DNA of 64,000 nt from Trichopria drosophilae. Lineage: Eukaryota; Arthropoda; Insecta; Hymenoptera; Diapriidae. Below are positions 46,710 to 60,959 of the stretch, one piece after another. The translations under genes and the position numbers were made by a program. The notes under the pieces are model-generated. The model saw only the letters and a program-made list of their open reading frames with translations, was not told where the DNA came from and ran no database searches. The stretch is from assembly GCA_030407085.1 (NCBI GenBank), contig CM059585.1, forward strand, positions 119,207,001 through 119,271,000. The letters are read 5' to 3'. The number at the start of each line of letters is the position of its first letter. Position 1 is the first letter of the stretch.

Positions 46710-49700
46710 GTATTGTATTGCATATTACATAGTATGGTGTTATATATTATTTTTGTAGCTATTCATACAATGATTAGAAATTTACCATTTAATACGTGAA
46801 TATTCTAAAGCTGTTATCAATTTATGAAATATGTATTTTACATACAGTTATTTCTTTATTTTTATATACTTTTTTTATGAACATCGTCATATCATAAAAT
46901 TTTTTCATTTACGAAACTACCCCTCATTTGTGTAATATTCCCGATAAATATACACACTCTTAACTTTGGCTAAAACACCAAAAGTTTTAACAATGAAATG
47001 GAAGAACATTTCGTTTAATTATTATTATTAGATTAATCCGTAAAACGCTCCGAAATTAAAATATTAATTTAATGTTCTGAAAATTCATAGAATATTTTGA
47101 GATTATTAATAAAATGCTACGGTATTAAAGTATTCAGATATTTTCCAACATATAATTTAGCTACACTCATTTTTCATTATTTACTTATTTTTTCTATTAA
47201 TATTGATCAGTTAAAAGTAGAAAAGTACTTTTTTAAAACGTTTCTGTAAAAACTGAAAAGTGAAAGGTCTAAGACAAAAATATAACATTTAAATACAGAA
47301 CAATAATAAACGGTAGAAAACTATTGAGGTCTATTTATTAGTTACGATGATCGATTACAATTAACAAATAAAAATATAAATAATGGAATAATGTTGTTTA
47401 AAACGAAGTAAACCTAGAAATATTGCTTGTAGCTTTATGACTATTTAAAATATATTTATTTTCATTGATCACGTTTATGTGCACGGTTAAAACGCTATAA
47501 AATATTAGTTTGCATCATAAAATAAGTTTGTAATTACAATGCCAATAACGTAACGATTATTTTTATAACCTGCATGTCAGCCATTTGTGCAAAGAACTTT
47601 TAGGTACTAGCGATTTAACGTAAACGTCAAGAACTAATCAGGGACACGATGTTAGTTCGATATTATATATATTTTAGTCACGCAAAGAAATGAATAGGTA
47701 GGAAGCGATGTCCCGAAACAAATAATGAATTTTCTTCCCTCATATGGAACGTGATGTTTTCTAAAATTGTGTGAGCTTTATTGGACAGCTCTAAATGAAA
47801 AAGTGATTGATCAATTTCTGATAAATAAATATTGATTTAATAAATTTTACTGCAATTTCTTTAATAGCATTCTATATTTTCACACTGGTAAGAGTTTTGA
47901 TTAAACTTTTTTACTAACTGTATAAATAAAGCATCAGCAAATTTTACAGAACTCAATAGCAAAAAGTACAAAAGCCGAACGATAAACTCTTCTGCAAGTT
48001 TGGCAAATAAGTCTCTCAGTGTACATATTTGTAGTTTAATGTAAGCATTGTCATAAAGAAATCATCAGGATTGAGAAATTCATCAGCTAAGCTGCTGCAG
48101 AAGAAAATTTAAAAGAAACCTGGAATATCGATTAAAGTTATTATTAAACATACAATTTATTAGCATAAAACCTAGTGAAAAGTCAAATAACTTGCATAAA
48201 ACATGATAACAGTAAATTTTCATTCGGGGGATTTGTCAAACAAAATATCGGACATGAAACATAAATCAATATTTAATATTCTTTGATTATTTCGAAGTCA
48301 GCGTTAGACATTAAAAGACTGACAAACAAACGACTAAGAAAGCAATTAAAAATTTGTGACATTTCTTATTTCATGATGGCTACAATTTTTCACTTCTAAA
48401 TAATTTCTCAAGTTTTTAACCATAATTTATTTACACGCTACTGGAATTAAAGTAAATACGTATTTTGGTTTCCAATACATGAATAAAGGATCTATATAGC
48501 GTATATAAAATATGTACTAATTGAAATTCTTCTATCAGGTGAATTCTGCAAATCGGGTCATGTATCAAAGCATTTTTGAAATTTCGCTACCGTGATTTGT
48601 AAAGCAGGGCTTGGAATTAATTAAAGCTGATTTCGAAAGAGTACTTTTGATAGCATGTAACTTTTTTAGACAATAAAACTCGATTGCCATGTAAAAATAA
48701 CGTTAAGTGTAACTCAATTAAAAAGGCTATATGCAACAAAAAATTCCTATTTTTATATGACATGAGATATGGTTGAAAGAAATTTTAATACAGGAAGAGA
48801 AAAAAAGATGAATGGAACCATAGAGAAAAGTAGAAATGGTTCATAAAATATTCGCAGATTAACATCTTGTCACTATGATCAGATGTTATATTTATTTCAA
48901 TATTCATAAATATCTAAAATGACTATTTAACGGTGAACTTCAGTACATTTGAGGTTATGTACTCTACTGAACGTTAAGCTATCGGGAATGGTAAACGGAA
49001 CAATGTTATTGCCTTCTTTTCTACGGAAATAGTTCAATTTAGTGGATTCCATGGTTTACTTTTGTGAAATGGTTGGATTAACTATATTTTGTCTTTATGT
49101 ATAGTTAAAGAATGTTATCAACCACATTCCTACATAACATACATAAGTGTCATGTGTCGCAAGCGTCGCTGGATCCGAATATGAAATCAGCTTTTAAACG
49201 TTAAAATTGGCGAACTTAACATGACGGATCAAGTTTGAAACAATTAATTGATTTCACTTAAAACTTGTTAATTGGAGGTTTTAGCTGACATGGAGGTATG
49301 ACATGCCTGTAATGTACAAACAAAAAATTATTGTTTCAAAGATATTCCAACTAGCTTGTGTCTCTGAAAATTTACAAAAATTTGTAATGTTCCAATGGAA
49401 CGAGCGACCATTGGCCAATAAAAAATGATTATTGTTGAATTTAAATGCTAAAATATAGTGTCAAACATCATATAAAAAATTACATGTACATGAATATATT
49501 ACTTTGATTTAACTAGTTGGATGTTAATTATTAATTATTATTTTGTACGATGCTTCGTAATTTAGCACAATGCTTTGTGCTAAATTATTTTTGTTTTAAT
49601 TAAATTCCAGCAGTCCAGAGACAATACTGTTCATTTAATCGAAAATGTTAATTGCAAATAATGTAAAAATGAATGGGAGGAACGTATACATGTATGTTTA

Positions 49701-52700
49701 TTGAAAACCATCCCGTATACATATGTATTAACAAGGTGTTTATGCGGGTAAGTAAACTTCTTCATCTTGCCTTCCAAGTTCCCTGCTTTGTACCGCGTGA
49801 CTGCTTGTTTACATACATACGCATCTGCTTTTGTAAATACAGGCGGTATGAGTAAATTCATGTATACCCAGACGTTAATTTCGCCGCCGGTTTCCACATT
49901 AATTTGCCACGTAGAATGTACATTTTGCACTTCTGCGGCACCCAATCTCCGTTGTATTCGTAGCTCGGAGCAAAAAATTCGATTATAATTGCTCAATTAT
50001 CCGCGTACGCGGATGCTGTCATTACGTACAAAATATTCAACGAATTTCCGCTGAAATTAATGTATCGACAGTTATTTCCTTAATTCTGAACCCGTTTCGT
50101 ACAATTGTGTCATAAAATATGTTTAATTAAATCTTTGACGAAAAAATTGGGATTTAAATTGAAATATTATAATATGAGCTTAGTAATTGACCCATGAAAA
50201 CTAAATTTCGTTGCGTTGAAGTGACTGCTAATGTTAGTTCATCCATCAACAGCATCAATTGTAGTAAAAATTATCTAATCATATACAGTTTATCACTTTC
50301 CATCATCAAAACTAACGTGCATATAAAATACTCTTGGATATTATGAACACGGGTCGAAAATCGACTAAATATATCTTGAAAAATACCCTTACAACTGGGT
50401 TACTTCAAAGTTATAACTAAATCCAAGCCATAATCTTTAGACAACATATTTCCTATATAGTCACTGTGTATATTTTCTAAGAAATATTCTCTATACAGTA
50501 GAGTCCTAATATAATTTCGTCTCGCTGTATTTACCTTCCACCGCTCTCTTTTTTCCCCACCTTGCGAACTCATGGGACCGCAGAAAGGGCCTGTTGTGAA
50601 GTCACGAGAATAACGCGACTGCGAGGAGTGGGAGAAATGGCGCACCCCTTATTTTGGTAAATATAACGAGACGAGAGCGGAAGGCGAGGAACCAAGTGGG
50701 TAAATATACCGGGAATCTATTGTAGTTAGTTAATTCTGCGTAATGACGTGGGTGAATTGTTTTCTCAAAGTAATATTCTAATATAATATATATAATATAT
50801 ATAATAAAAGTGTCTAATTGTCAATTTTTTAAATCACTTTTCTGATATGTATTTACCCTCTAAATTTACTTGAAAATAATATTTAAGTAAGAAACTATTA
50901 ATAAATGGAGAACTCTGTTACAGGCAACCAATATAAACGAAAAACCAGATGAAACCGTACCTGCTAGAAAAGGAGGCCCCTGGATTTAAATGTTCACTGT
51001 AACAAGTGTCTCACTTAAAATAAAAAATCTCTTATTTTAACACATTTTTACGTCTAAAACACCTTTTTCCAAAACATCGTCATGCCTACGAAATCTTAGA
51101 ATAATACATGTCTTAAGTAAACTTATTTTTGCTGTGTAGTCAATCTTACTACTTTTTTTCTCCGTAGAAAAATGTAATCTCAGTCCGAAAAATGTCAGCT
51201 CAAGGTGTTAGGCTTTTATATTTATATATAACGTGATGTTTTAATTTTACTTTGGTAAGCATTGATTAAGCCGTATTCCTTTTACAGGACTATGATTTGA
51301 ATGGAAGGAGAAAATAAAATCTGCAATTATAGTCTGAAACTCGAGTCAACAATGGAAAACGACTGCTCAACAGTTATACTACTAATTCTATGTTGCGAGA
51401 TGTTCAAAAAACATAAACTCAAAGTCAATCAGTTAAGGAGCCACTGAAAAATGGCAGAAAAAAAGATTATGAGTGCCTTCTTTGCCAAAAAAATAATTCT
51501 TAAAATTGCTTCCAATCCATTCGACAGGCATTCTTGGGAATGCTAATAATCGATTTCAGTTTTTAACTGTACATCGGATATGTATTCATCAATTCATGAG
51601 ACTCAAACTCTGACGTTTTGAAAATATGAGGATTCATTTTTTGTACTGTAGAGATTGATAGATTAGGCAAACCTTGTCCAGATGGTAGATTTACAATTAT
51701 AATTATAATTATAACGTATATATTTTTGGACTTATCGATTATCTGTTTATATCGTCACTAAATTAGAAAATGTGTAACTTATGATAATTTAGGTTAAAAG
51801 TTATATATTTTAAAGCGAAAAATCCACGAATAAGAAAATTTGATATTAACGGCAAGTGATATATTTTAACATTAGGTTGAAAGTTAGGCGCAACTTAATA
51901 CCTACGTAACTGGAGAATGTAATGTCTGAATTACTTTATTTAGTATTCGATGTAATGTAATATTCTCCGGTACATATTTTTCATTACGAACTAACTGGAT
52001 ACAACAATAATCAAAATGTTCTCACGTAGCAGGTAAAATGTAACTGAATGTAGTTCAATTTATTCGAACTATTGGTTCTGACAGCAGATTAATTTTTTAA
52101 GCGTAAAGTTATGTTCATTAAAGTTCCCATTGCATATGAATTTAACTGTAAATCATGCATGATGTCATTGGCAAAAAATAATATCCTTCGTATTTTTTTT
52201 TCTTTTATTGACGAGTACGTAGTTTAAAACGATATAATACTGCAGTACCATCAGTCGATGAAAACATAAGTGCTTATAAAAGCTTGTCATGCGAAGGACA
52301 GAAAAAATAGAAATAAAAGAGGAATGGATAAATCGATATGAATTAGGTCGGAAAAACGTAAAGATACTTGAATATTACCAATGCATTTCACCTCATTAGG
52401 ATAATGTAGAAAATGCTCTGTAATACCAAATGTTCACTCAAATATTCTAAAAACTTTTTCTTAACTATAGTAATATCAACTTCTATTTTTGGTACATAAA
52501 TTGCAGTGCAGATCATTTTTTAACCTATTGTAAAGTTCAAAATAGATTATTCTGACCAGTTGGCTCTTTGAAAAGAAAATACTATTTCTTAATAGCGCTA
52601 AAGCTTTTTGAACAGCAAATTGTTGATTTTAAATAGTTACATCACTGTCCCTGGTAGAAATGAAAACATTTTTTGCACAATTCTTGTATAACATTCTTAT

Positions 52701-53100
52701 TTACCATGTTAAAGGTATAGGGGAATTGGCCAGTCTAAGAAAAAATGGACAAATTTCTACCAGGGGTATTGTATGGAGATTTAAACGGAAAATATTTAAA
52801 TCATGAAAGTTTTCTGTATGTCAATGGTATGCCGATAATAACTGTACAAAAAAATGACCATTGGAAGTTTTTTCTTTGGCTACCTGTATTTTCTCGGAAA
52901 ATGGAAGGTATGTCGTAATTTTACGAACATATATAAAGACTGAAAAAGGGGGTAATAAAAACACGAAAAATGTAAAAGTCCGAAAATGAGTTTCACATCA
53001 AGTACCAATCCAAAACACGAAATAAATAGTTCCTAAGAGTTTCCGGTCGAAATATTATTATAACAGCATGCTATCTTATAAACAGTACACCAAAATATTG
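46710..53100. other. AT-rich stretch, little recognised
   Basis: No gene is called. It includes a short TATA-type microsatellite near 50785-50806 and a small GC-richer patch at about 50565-50700 that lacks a convincing frame. The 121-codon minus frame at 49631-49996 starts with TTG, and its plus-strand sequence is rich in TACATA-type runs, so it is not accepted. Confidence 0.45.
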
Positions 53101-53107
53101 CGTTAAA

Positions 53108-53168
53108 ATATTACGGACGAGATATTACGGACAAGATATTACGGAAAAAATAATTTGTCCGTAATATT
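53108..53168. repeat. 14-bp tandem repeat with an inverted copy
   Basis: ATATTACGGACGAG-like units start at 53108, 53122 and 53136. The inverse TTGTCCGTAATATT at 53154-53167 pairs with GATATTACGGACAA at 53121-53134, so the transcript of either strand could form a 14-bp stem with a 19-nt loop. Confidence 0.75.
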
Positions 53169-53310
53169 TTTGGGTAATGTTTGTATAGTAATATTTCGAC
53201 CTGTATTCCTTCCTAAAACTTCATTAATAATAAAATTTATTTTACAAATTCCGAATTTATTTTCGTCGGTCAATCAAAGTAATTATGTTTCTTTAAAAAG
53301 GTATAGAAAT

Positions 53311-53425
53311 ATAATAATAATAATAATAATAATAACGCCTTTATTGGCGAACGAGGGGTACAAAATAGTCCACCAACGAGCCAAAGGGCGAGTCACAGCT
53401 AACGCTGTTTTGCAGACTGACCAAC
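53311..53425 (-). mobile_element. 3' end of a non-LTR retrotransposon, 5'-truncated
   Basis: On the minus strand a short open tail ending SPFGSLVDYFVPLVRQ-stop is followed after AAGGCG by a (TTA)n tract (53311-53335 on the plus strand). A coding tail, a minimal 3'UTR and a trinucleotide repeat tail are typical of R1/Jockey-type non-LTR elements. Only about 100 bp remains, as is usual for copies truncated during target-primed reverse transcription. The nearby plus-strand 94-codon frame is incidental. The clade is uncertain. Confidence 0.55.
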
Positions 53426-56059
53426 AAAATATGTTATAAAATATATTACGTCTATTTTAAAATTCAGAAATATTTAAAACTACTATTGAATTTCAAAACT
53501 ACAATGGACCCCCAGTTAAGGAACACAGTCGGGACAATATGATCCATTTAAATTTGCGGATATTTGAGGAGGAAATATCGACTCCCCACCTCCAACATTT
53601 TATTTCGTAGAAACCTGTATTCGGCCGACGCTCATGCCCAATATCGTCAAAACTTTTAAAGTGGTTTAAACTGGGGATATGGAAGGAAGGGAAATTATTC
53701 GAAAACGGTGAATACGTAGACCTCGATTGTCCGACAATGCTAGCCCTCGCTTGCTCGGCAGTGGGCGAAGCCTTCTTTCCCTCCCAGTTAATAAAACTCG
53801 TGCTCCTACAAAGAAGTTAAGAAATTAACAATTAAAATTAAATCACATGTACGTCACGACATATACTGTATTGGGCGTGCTTAAAAATATCGCAGTAGCG
53901 AGGTCAAAGAGAAATCTTCTGGAACCGCCCGTGTCATTCATGCGAGGTTCTATTTGCATTTAATTCCCATACATAATTAAGACCCTGATGGGTTTAACAT
54001 TGGCGAGTAACCAGAAATACAATGTACGGAAAGAAAAGATGTTACTTGATAACATACTGATGGTATCGTATATCTGACGATATCCAGTTCTGTCTTGTAC
54101 CGTTCCTGTCTTTGTTCTGTATACCTCACTACCCACGAGCCTTCCTTTTCTAAATACAATTAGTTTAGTTTTCACCACAGTGAATGGATGCCAATAATAT
54201 TTATAATTAAAATTGTTATTTGCACCATGTTCTCGGATTCCATATTTATATGAACAATTAGTAAATTTAGAACATTATTATTATATGCTTTACTATTTTT
54301 TATTGCTATAATTTTTATAGCGAATTGTTCATTTAACAAATTTTTCTCCGTATGTATTCCATTCAAAGTGGACTGAACGGGGATTTTTCTATAAAAAATT
54401 TTCTTAGTCTATATTACTCACAACTCACAAATCTCATTTCCGAGTTGTTAGTACATGCTAGTTCTTGGACACGCTACCATATGTATATCCAATTGATTGA
54501 CATCATGCTTAATGCGTATTTCTCATTCGTCGTTGGGAACGTCGAGATAACGATCGTCGTATGTCGACATGAAATCTGTGATACTTATGACACATGTCGT
54601 TTAAAAAATGGACAAGCACGATAACAGAGGAAAGTAGCTGACAAGAAATTGATCGAAAAAAAGTGCTGAAAATGTACAAACGTTAGCTAATACAAAAAAA
54701 AATCTTAATCTAAAAAATGTAACTATATCAAACTGATAAATTAAAAATGTCTATCAAAATCTTGTTAATTAAGTAAAAATAATCTCTGCACCGAAAAAGA
54801 TTTTTTATAATGCAATAAAAATCCATCATAGTCGATTAGATTACAGTTACTAACTGGTAATAAGGACTTATCTAATTTATGAAGTCCTTTCATTTACTAC
54901 AGCAATTAAAAAAGTCGACCTTTTCAAGTTCCACCTTTTTTCGAGAGTACGATAAAATATCACCAAAGTTATCGTACCGGAAGGATGTTTGGTTCGTTTT
55001 TTGCGTTATCAACAAATATGACACAAAGTTGGATTTCTTCCTCTCGCTTATCATATGCCGCCAGAGCGTGGTAATATTCCCTGAATTCAAATTTTGAAAA
55101 TTCCCGTTTTCTACAATTCCGGTAAAATTAATGTACATATTATAAGTTAATAAATACTAAAAATAGAATTTAAATAAAATGTTCAAGTTTTATCTACTTA
55201 TTTTATCGATTAATTAAATTATTAATACGAAAAATATTGCATTTTTAATAACAGAAAATAAATTGTGGGAAATCATGAATTAGATAAGTAGCGGATTAAT
55301 TATATTATAGCTAAAAGTAGAGTCTTAAGTCTTAATTGATAGAGAAGTTTATTTTAAGATTTTCATCAAAAATTAATCTGAAAAAATAATTAATTACGCG
55401 ATGAAAAGTCCGATAGAACGATAGCCGTGATTAGTCGTGATAATTTAATGAATAATTAATTTGCATATGGATATTTAAACATGATACATTAATAATATAA
55501 ACGATATGATTGATTGATTCATTAAAACTCTCATGGATTTTTAGAAACCTTCAATCAAACGCCATGCATATTAATTTAAATTTATTACGAAATCTATAAG
55601 TTTTTCATAATTGCACTAGGAATTGCTGTCAATCATTCTATTATTTACATTTGACTTATTACTCGATTACTAGCATAATCTACGTTTTCGTAACTAATAA
55701 TTGTAATCTGTGCATAGAGCCTATAATACTAATTAATTTTATTTAATATTTCATTATGGATGTAAAATCTTGTTTAAAATACTCGACTACATCACAGATA
55801 AGCCATAAATAGATTTTATGGCATTTTGTAACTTTCCTACACCATATGAAGTTTCACTGCGAAGAGCATTATGCTTAGACGCGATTTAGTCTTGGCTTAA
55901 ATTATAATCCGGTGGTTTACGGCACGCTTAAAAGAACACGCATAAACCGATGTTCCAAGGTTTAACCCATGACTAAATCATTTCCGATTACACGGGCAGT
56001 TAAATTTTACACCCGATAACCAACATTGCCAAAGTAAACGAGTGTTTTATATATTTAGC
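53426..56059. other. AT-rich stretch with a mixed-composition start
   Basis: 53.5-53.95 kb is somewhat richer in G+C, with no open frame of note; the rest is AT-rich with chance frames of up to 90 codons. No RNA gene was seen. Confidence 0.45.
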
Positions 56060-56300
56060 AACAAATACTATAACCAAAGTTTCGGTGGATGTTGGTCTTT
56101 CGACCCGATATCAACCAAACCTATGTAGGCGAGTTTCAGTAATAATCACTCGCCCGAGTTTTGATATAGATGTTGGGCTTTGGTTGTAGGATCCACTAGA
56201 CCTTCCTAGGAGAATGATTAATACTAAGACTTCCTTACCGGAGTTTCAGTAGGTGTTGGGCTTTTGGTCCGCAACCCAGTCCTTTGCAGTAGCAAGAAAA
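56060..56300. repeat. Diverged tandem repeat, period about 82 bp
   Basis: GTTGG(T/G)CTTT recurs at 56091, 56172 and 56255 (spacings 81 and 83), each preceded by GTTTC(G/A)GT..ATG-like or GTTTTGATATAGAT sequence and followed by a T/G-rich stretch and then GACCC, GGATCC or CAACCC. About three units survive. Confidence 0.5.
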
Positions 56301-59289
56301 TATTTGCGAAATTGTATCGTCTATATTTTATTGAATGTTTAATGTCACTTGAGTACAAAATGAATTTTTTATAAGTATTTATATTTCTTACGCAGAAAAA
56401 AGGATTTATAAATTAGTTTGAGGTATTAATGATAGAAGATACAATTTTGCGATTTCGTCAAGTCATTTTCATTTAATTTTGTATCAGTTATAAAGTATTA
56501 CTTAATTTATATTTCGATTACTTTTCGAAATTACTAAACACATTCACTTAACTATTAAAATCTGACATTGAATATCCGCTTCGAAACCATTTTTGTTATT
56601 GGAATCGAATGAAACCACCTTTAATCACTTGCGAACAAAATCATTTTGTTATCAGCAAATTAGCACCACCTAGCATGGAGTAAAGTATAGGTTAACCTCT
56701 AACTTTTTGTTTACATAATGGTCAAAAATTTTCAGACATTGGCGATTATGAGAGATTACAAAGATAATCGATATATTACCATTCTTTTTTATGTTTGTAA
56801 ATCCAATATGGCGAATAAAGTATCGTTACGTACACTAAAACTCGTGATTTCGTAAATTTCTAGGTTCAGTATATATCAAGGAAATTAGATAATTTCTCGG
56901 TTTAGCAGTCTATCATACAGAGAAGTAAATAGATAAATAAACAAAATAAAAAATAGTAGAAAAAAATAAGAGACTGCTAAACCGCGAAATGATCTAATGT
57001 ACTTAATTTATGAAAAACAGTCGAGAAATCGTCGTTGCCGCCGTCGAACCAATAAAATATTTTGAAAAACTTTCAAAACTAAAAAATGAAATAGAACGAC
57101 CTCTAAGGTAGGTAGAAAATTTGATTTGGAAATAATTTTGCATATTTTAATTAGTACAACAATGTAGAGTTATTATTATATTATAACTCTGACATCACTT
57201 TGTTAACTCTAGTTAAAAAACGGCGATCTTGTAAGGAAACCTTTCTCCCTTTCTCTGTATCATCGTTACTCAGTAATAAACTACTTATTACATTATAAGT
57301 CAGTTTTAAACTTTCACGAATTTAGGTGTATTACGAACTATAGACACTAAATATAGCGCTTTAATGGTATATTCTACACCTTCATGTCGGTATTTACTCC
57401 TGAATTATATGTAAACGCTTTGAAACCATTCTGTTTTTTTTTTCATGAAATTAATTTGATTTCAAATACATGTAATTGTTAGCGCAATCTAGTAAGGAAT
57501 AAGTTATCTCATGGCGGCCAGTAGTCGGAAAAGTCACATTAGATTAGTCGGTATTAGTTTATTTTCCGTAAAAAGAAAATCTACTATAACACTGGAATCA
57601 TATTATAATTTGGAAATTACTTTTCCAAAAAATAGTGAACACATTTTGCTCTTGTCTTTTCATCGTGACTTTTAGAAAGTTCAGTAAATTATACCGCTAT
57701 TGCGAAGAATTAATATTTATTCCCTGAAACCAATAAAATTACTTGGTTTCAATATGAAATTCAAACTAACGTAATGAGGTCCAGACTATTTCAAGTAAAA
57801 ATGTGTTAAATTATTTTGTAACATCTAGCGTATGTGGGCAACTTCTCAAAGTAAGCTGAAATTATCAGATCCTTGCGTGGCTTCGAAATATCGGCTTTTC
57901 CGTCCGAGTGGACAGATCAAAGCATGCTTCCGAGAACCGAACTGGAAACGGCAATTTTTTTAGTTTCTTTATGCTGACTTATACATTCTTTTTACTTTAA
58001 TAAAAATACGTAAGTCAAATATACCGACAGCCAATGTTTTCCTTTTAGATGTTGGTTGTCATGAAACTGACAAGGCTATCAAACTTACAACAAAGGTTCA
58101 CTTTTGTTATATTTATTGATATTTTTGAAAATAATGTTTATAAAAAACTTCTATTCAATATTATTTACACACATGTTAAGAAAGTTTTGCCCTTGCTCTG
58201 AAAACTGATCATTTCATGAGTACCTAACCTAACATCCTGACATGATGGGCTGATTTTCTACTTACAAAATTACTTTACTCACAATTTCGTGATAATATCT
58301 AATACCATGCCATATTTATTGGGTAAAATATGAAGACTGCAAAGGACTAAACTATGGATTCAGTTGAAAGTGGTGTATATAGCGTTTACGATCATAATTA
58401 AAATCCAGTTATGAAGTAAAAAAACGGTTTAATAATTTAACATTAAATCGTCCCATAAACTTCAATTGAATTTTTGTAAGTATACGGAACAAATTAATTT
58501 TACGGGTCATTTTTTATAGACTTTTACCATTTTGAATAGTCGTCAATAACTAGAGTATTATATACACAGCCTTAACAACGAAAACTTTACTGCTGGTTTA
58601 ACTCTAATCATAATTAATTACAGCCTTCGTAGCAGGTCGGAAGGTTTTTGTTTGTATGAGAGGCGAATTAATGAACATCCTGCGACTGCTTATGTTTTCA
58701 GGAAGAAATTAATGCCGGTGAGTGTATGCAGTCACGTATGAAGCTTAAGGTTTATGCGAACTGCACGGACACTTCCCTGCAGAGATTTTATCGCACTTTC
58801 ACCTTTGTTTTCAGCAGTGTTACATGTGTAAAGTACAAAGAAAAAAATGACCGAATCTTTGTCACGCATTGCACACGAAACGAATGCTTTGGGTTTTGAA
58901 CTGCAATAAAAATCGACCAAGGTATGAGCTAGACCGACAAAGTTTGAAGTGAACGATTTTTTTTTTCATTTCATATTATGACCAAAGAACAACACTATTA
59001 TTTGAAATTAAAATCGTAAATCGCTTAAATAGCGGAGATTATATATTTTCCGTAAACATTTATCTTGTTAATATTATTTAACCATATAAAGTAAATAAAA
59101 GTGATATAATTTGATTCATGGAGTAGGACCTCTCATATTCTTATTCTCCCCTTGCCCCCACTCACTCACATGTAAACTTCTCCGAATATTAAAACATTTA
59201 ACTTTTGAACGGGCAAGCGGATCCATCGGATCAGGTGTGCAAACATTTTAATTAATTTAGGTGAATATATATGTAAAAATAGGTTACAA
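56301..59289. other. AT-rich stretch, nothing recognised
   Basis: Only short frames are present, including an incidental 62-codon minus frame at 58732; no repeat or RNA gene was identified. Confidence 0.5.
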
Positions 59290-60155
59290 CTACACTCTAA
59301 AAGTATTATATACTCAATTGCGGAGTCCAAGAGAGAGTAATCGTTAAATTTCACTCCTACAGGCTTCAATTTTACTCTCTTGAAGACACAATTTGCTCCT
59401 TTGGGGTATTTCATGCTCGGTTTGAATCCCTTTACCGGTGTAGTTATATACTGCATCGAAAACTAGTTACTACGTGGCCGGCCGACAAACATGTTTTATT
59501 TAAACTCTCTAGTAGAGCTTATTCAATTCTGAGAATTTTGAAACGAATAAAAAAAGAAATTGTTCGTTAGTTTTTTTTGCATCTAATGAAGAATGAACAA
59601 ATTATATATCTCAATAAACAATGAAGTTTTTCAGGGCCTCGAAGCACATGCCGCGTTGGTGATCGGCTGCTACCAACTTTAAAAATTCATTACTTTTTGA
59701 ATATTAGACCAATAAAGATAAAACTTTCCAGAAATTTGTTCATACCTTTATGATTATTATTATTTTTCGGATACCCGAAATTTGCTCGATATACGAAGAG
59801 CCAGAAGGTATACTTTGCAGTTGCGTAGACAAAAATTAATAACTTTATTGTTTATAGAGATATATAATTTATTATTTCACCATTAAATGCGGAAATCTCT
59901 AACGAACAATTTCTTTTTTATTCGTTGCAAAACCTTCAAAATTGACTATGTTATAGCGAGTTGAAATAAAAAAGTCGGCCGCGAAGTAACGAGTCCTGTC
60001 TACACGGCATTCAGTCGTCTTTCTTTTTTTCTGTATATATTGACGCTATTAAACTACATTTTGACTCCAAAGAACTCAAATGTAGTCGAACACGGTCTCT
60101 ACCCCATTTTCTACTCCTTTGGACTGCAATTTTGGAGTGCAATTTTAGAGTGTAG
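59290..60155. mobile_element. Palindromic (foldback) element, CTACACTCTAAAA ends
   Basis: CTACACTCTAAAA at 59290-59302 is perfectly inverted at 60143-60155. The arms pair through GGAGTCCAA/TTGGACT, GTTACT.CG.GGCCG, TTTTATTT.AACTC, ATTTTGAA, CGAATAAAAAA.GAAATTG and TTGTTCGTTAG to a centre near 59.75 kb (GAGATATATAATTT/AAATTATATATCTC). The 866-bp element has no coding capacity; the 96-codon minus frame at 59166 overlaps its left end by chance. No target duplication is evident. Confidence 0.8.
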
Positions 60156-60959
60156 ATAATCTTTTCAACGAACAAAGATAAATCGAACCCTAATGGAAAG
60201 ATTTCGAGGAATGTCGAATAATTTATATTTCGAAATATATCTGGTGATATGAAATATCAAAATCGTGACATTTAACGGTTACATATCGCACGGAGGCAGA
60301 GGGAGAAGAATAAGAGTAGGAAAAGTTATATTGTACTTAAACAATCCGAGTTCAGATCAGCAGTGGACCTGATTCAATAAGTTTTCGGATTGTATTCTGT
60401 TTTATTCAAAGAATATTTACGCCAAATTACGACTTTTAACCTCATCATTACCCAAACAACACAAGCCCGTCCTAGGACGTCCTCAGGAGCTCTCCAGGAC
60501 ATCCCGGAATGGATTGTGCCATTCGGGTACCTACATTTTGTATATATGCTAAATGAGGAGCATGTCCTATATTCCACATTCCGAAAAGAATTCGGTTACT
60601 GGAACCAGGAGTTTGCTCACTATCGACTTGATCGAATTGGGTCATTCATGGTGCTTAACAGACTCTGATTGGAAGATTTTGTAAACCAAATCGGTTGGAT
60701 CCACAAATTAAATTTCTTTCTTTCTTATAAAACCAAGGAGTGATTGGTGAAAGGATACGAGATAGAAAATCAGAAAGGAAATGTAAACATCTGCTTTTAA
60801 AGACAGGTAGGTTTTATGTGTAGGAATGATGTCCGTCGCGTGCCATCGCGTTGCATCACCGATCCCACCCGAGGGGGTTAGGGTCACATATTCGACATAG
60901 TGGAGAAATGGCTTAATTAAAATTTTCCGAGGATCCATGTGATGAATTTTCACGCTTTA
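60156..60959. other. Stretch of intermediate composition, nothing called
   Basis: A plus frame of 92 codons (60390-60668) starts with TTG and overlaps a minus frame. Its middle (near 60470-60530) is GC-richer with a reasonably even residue mix, but no domain or splice context supports it. Confidence 0.4.

Noticed and set aside
49631..49996. 121-codon minus-strand frame
   Set aside because: It starts with TTG, with the first ATG well inside; no recognised family and no exon context.
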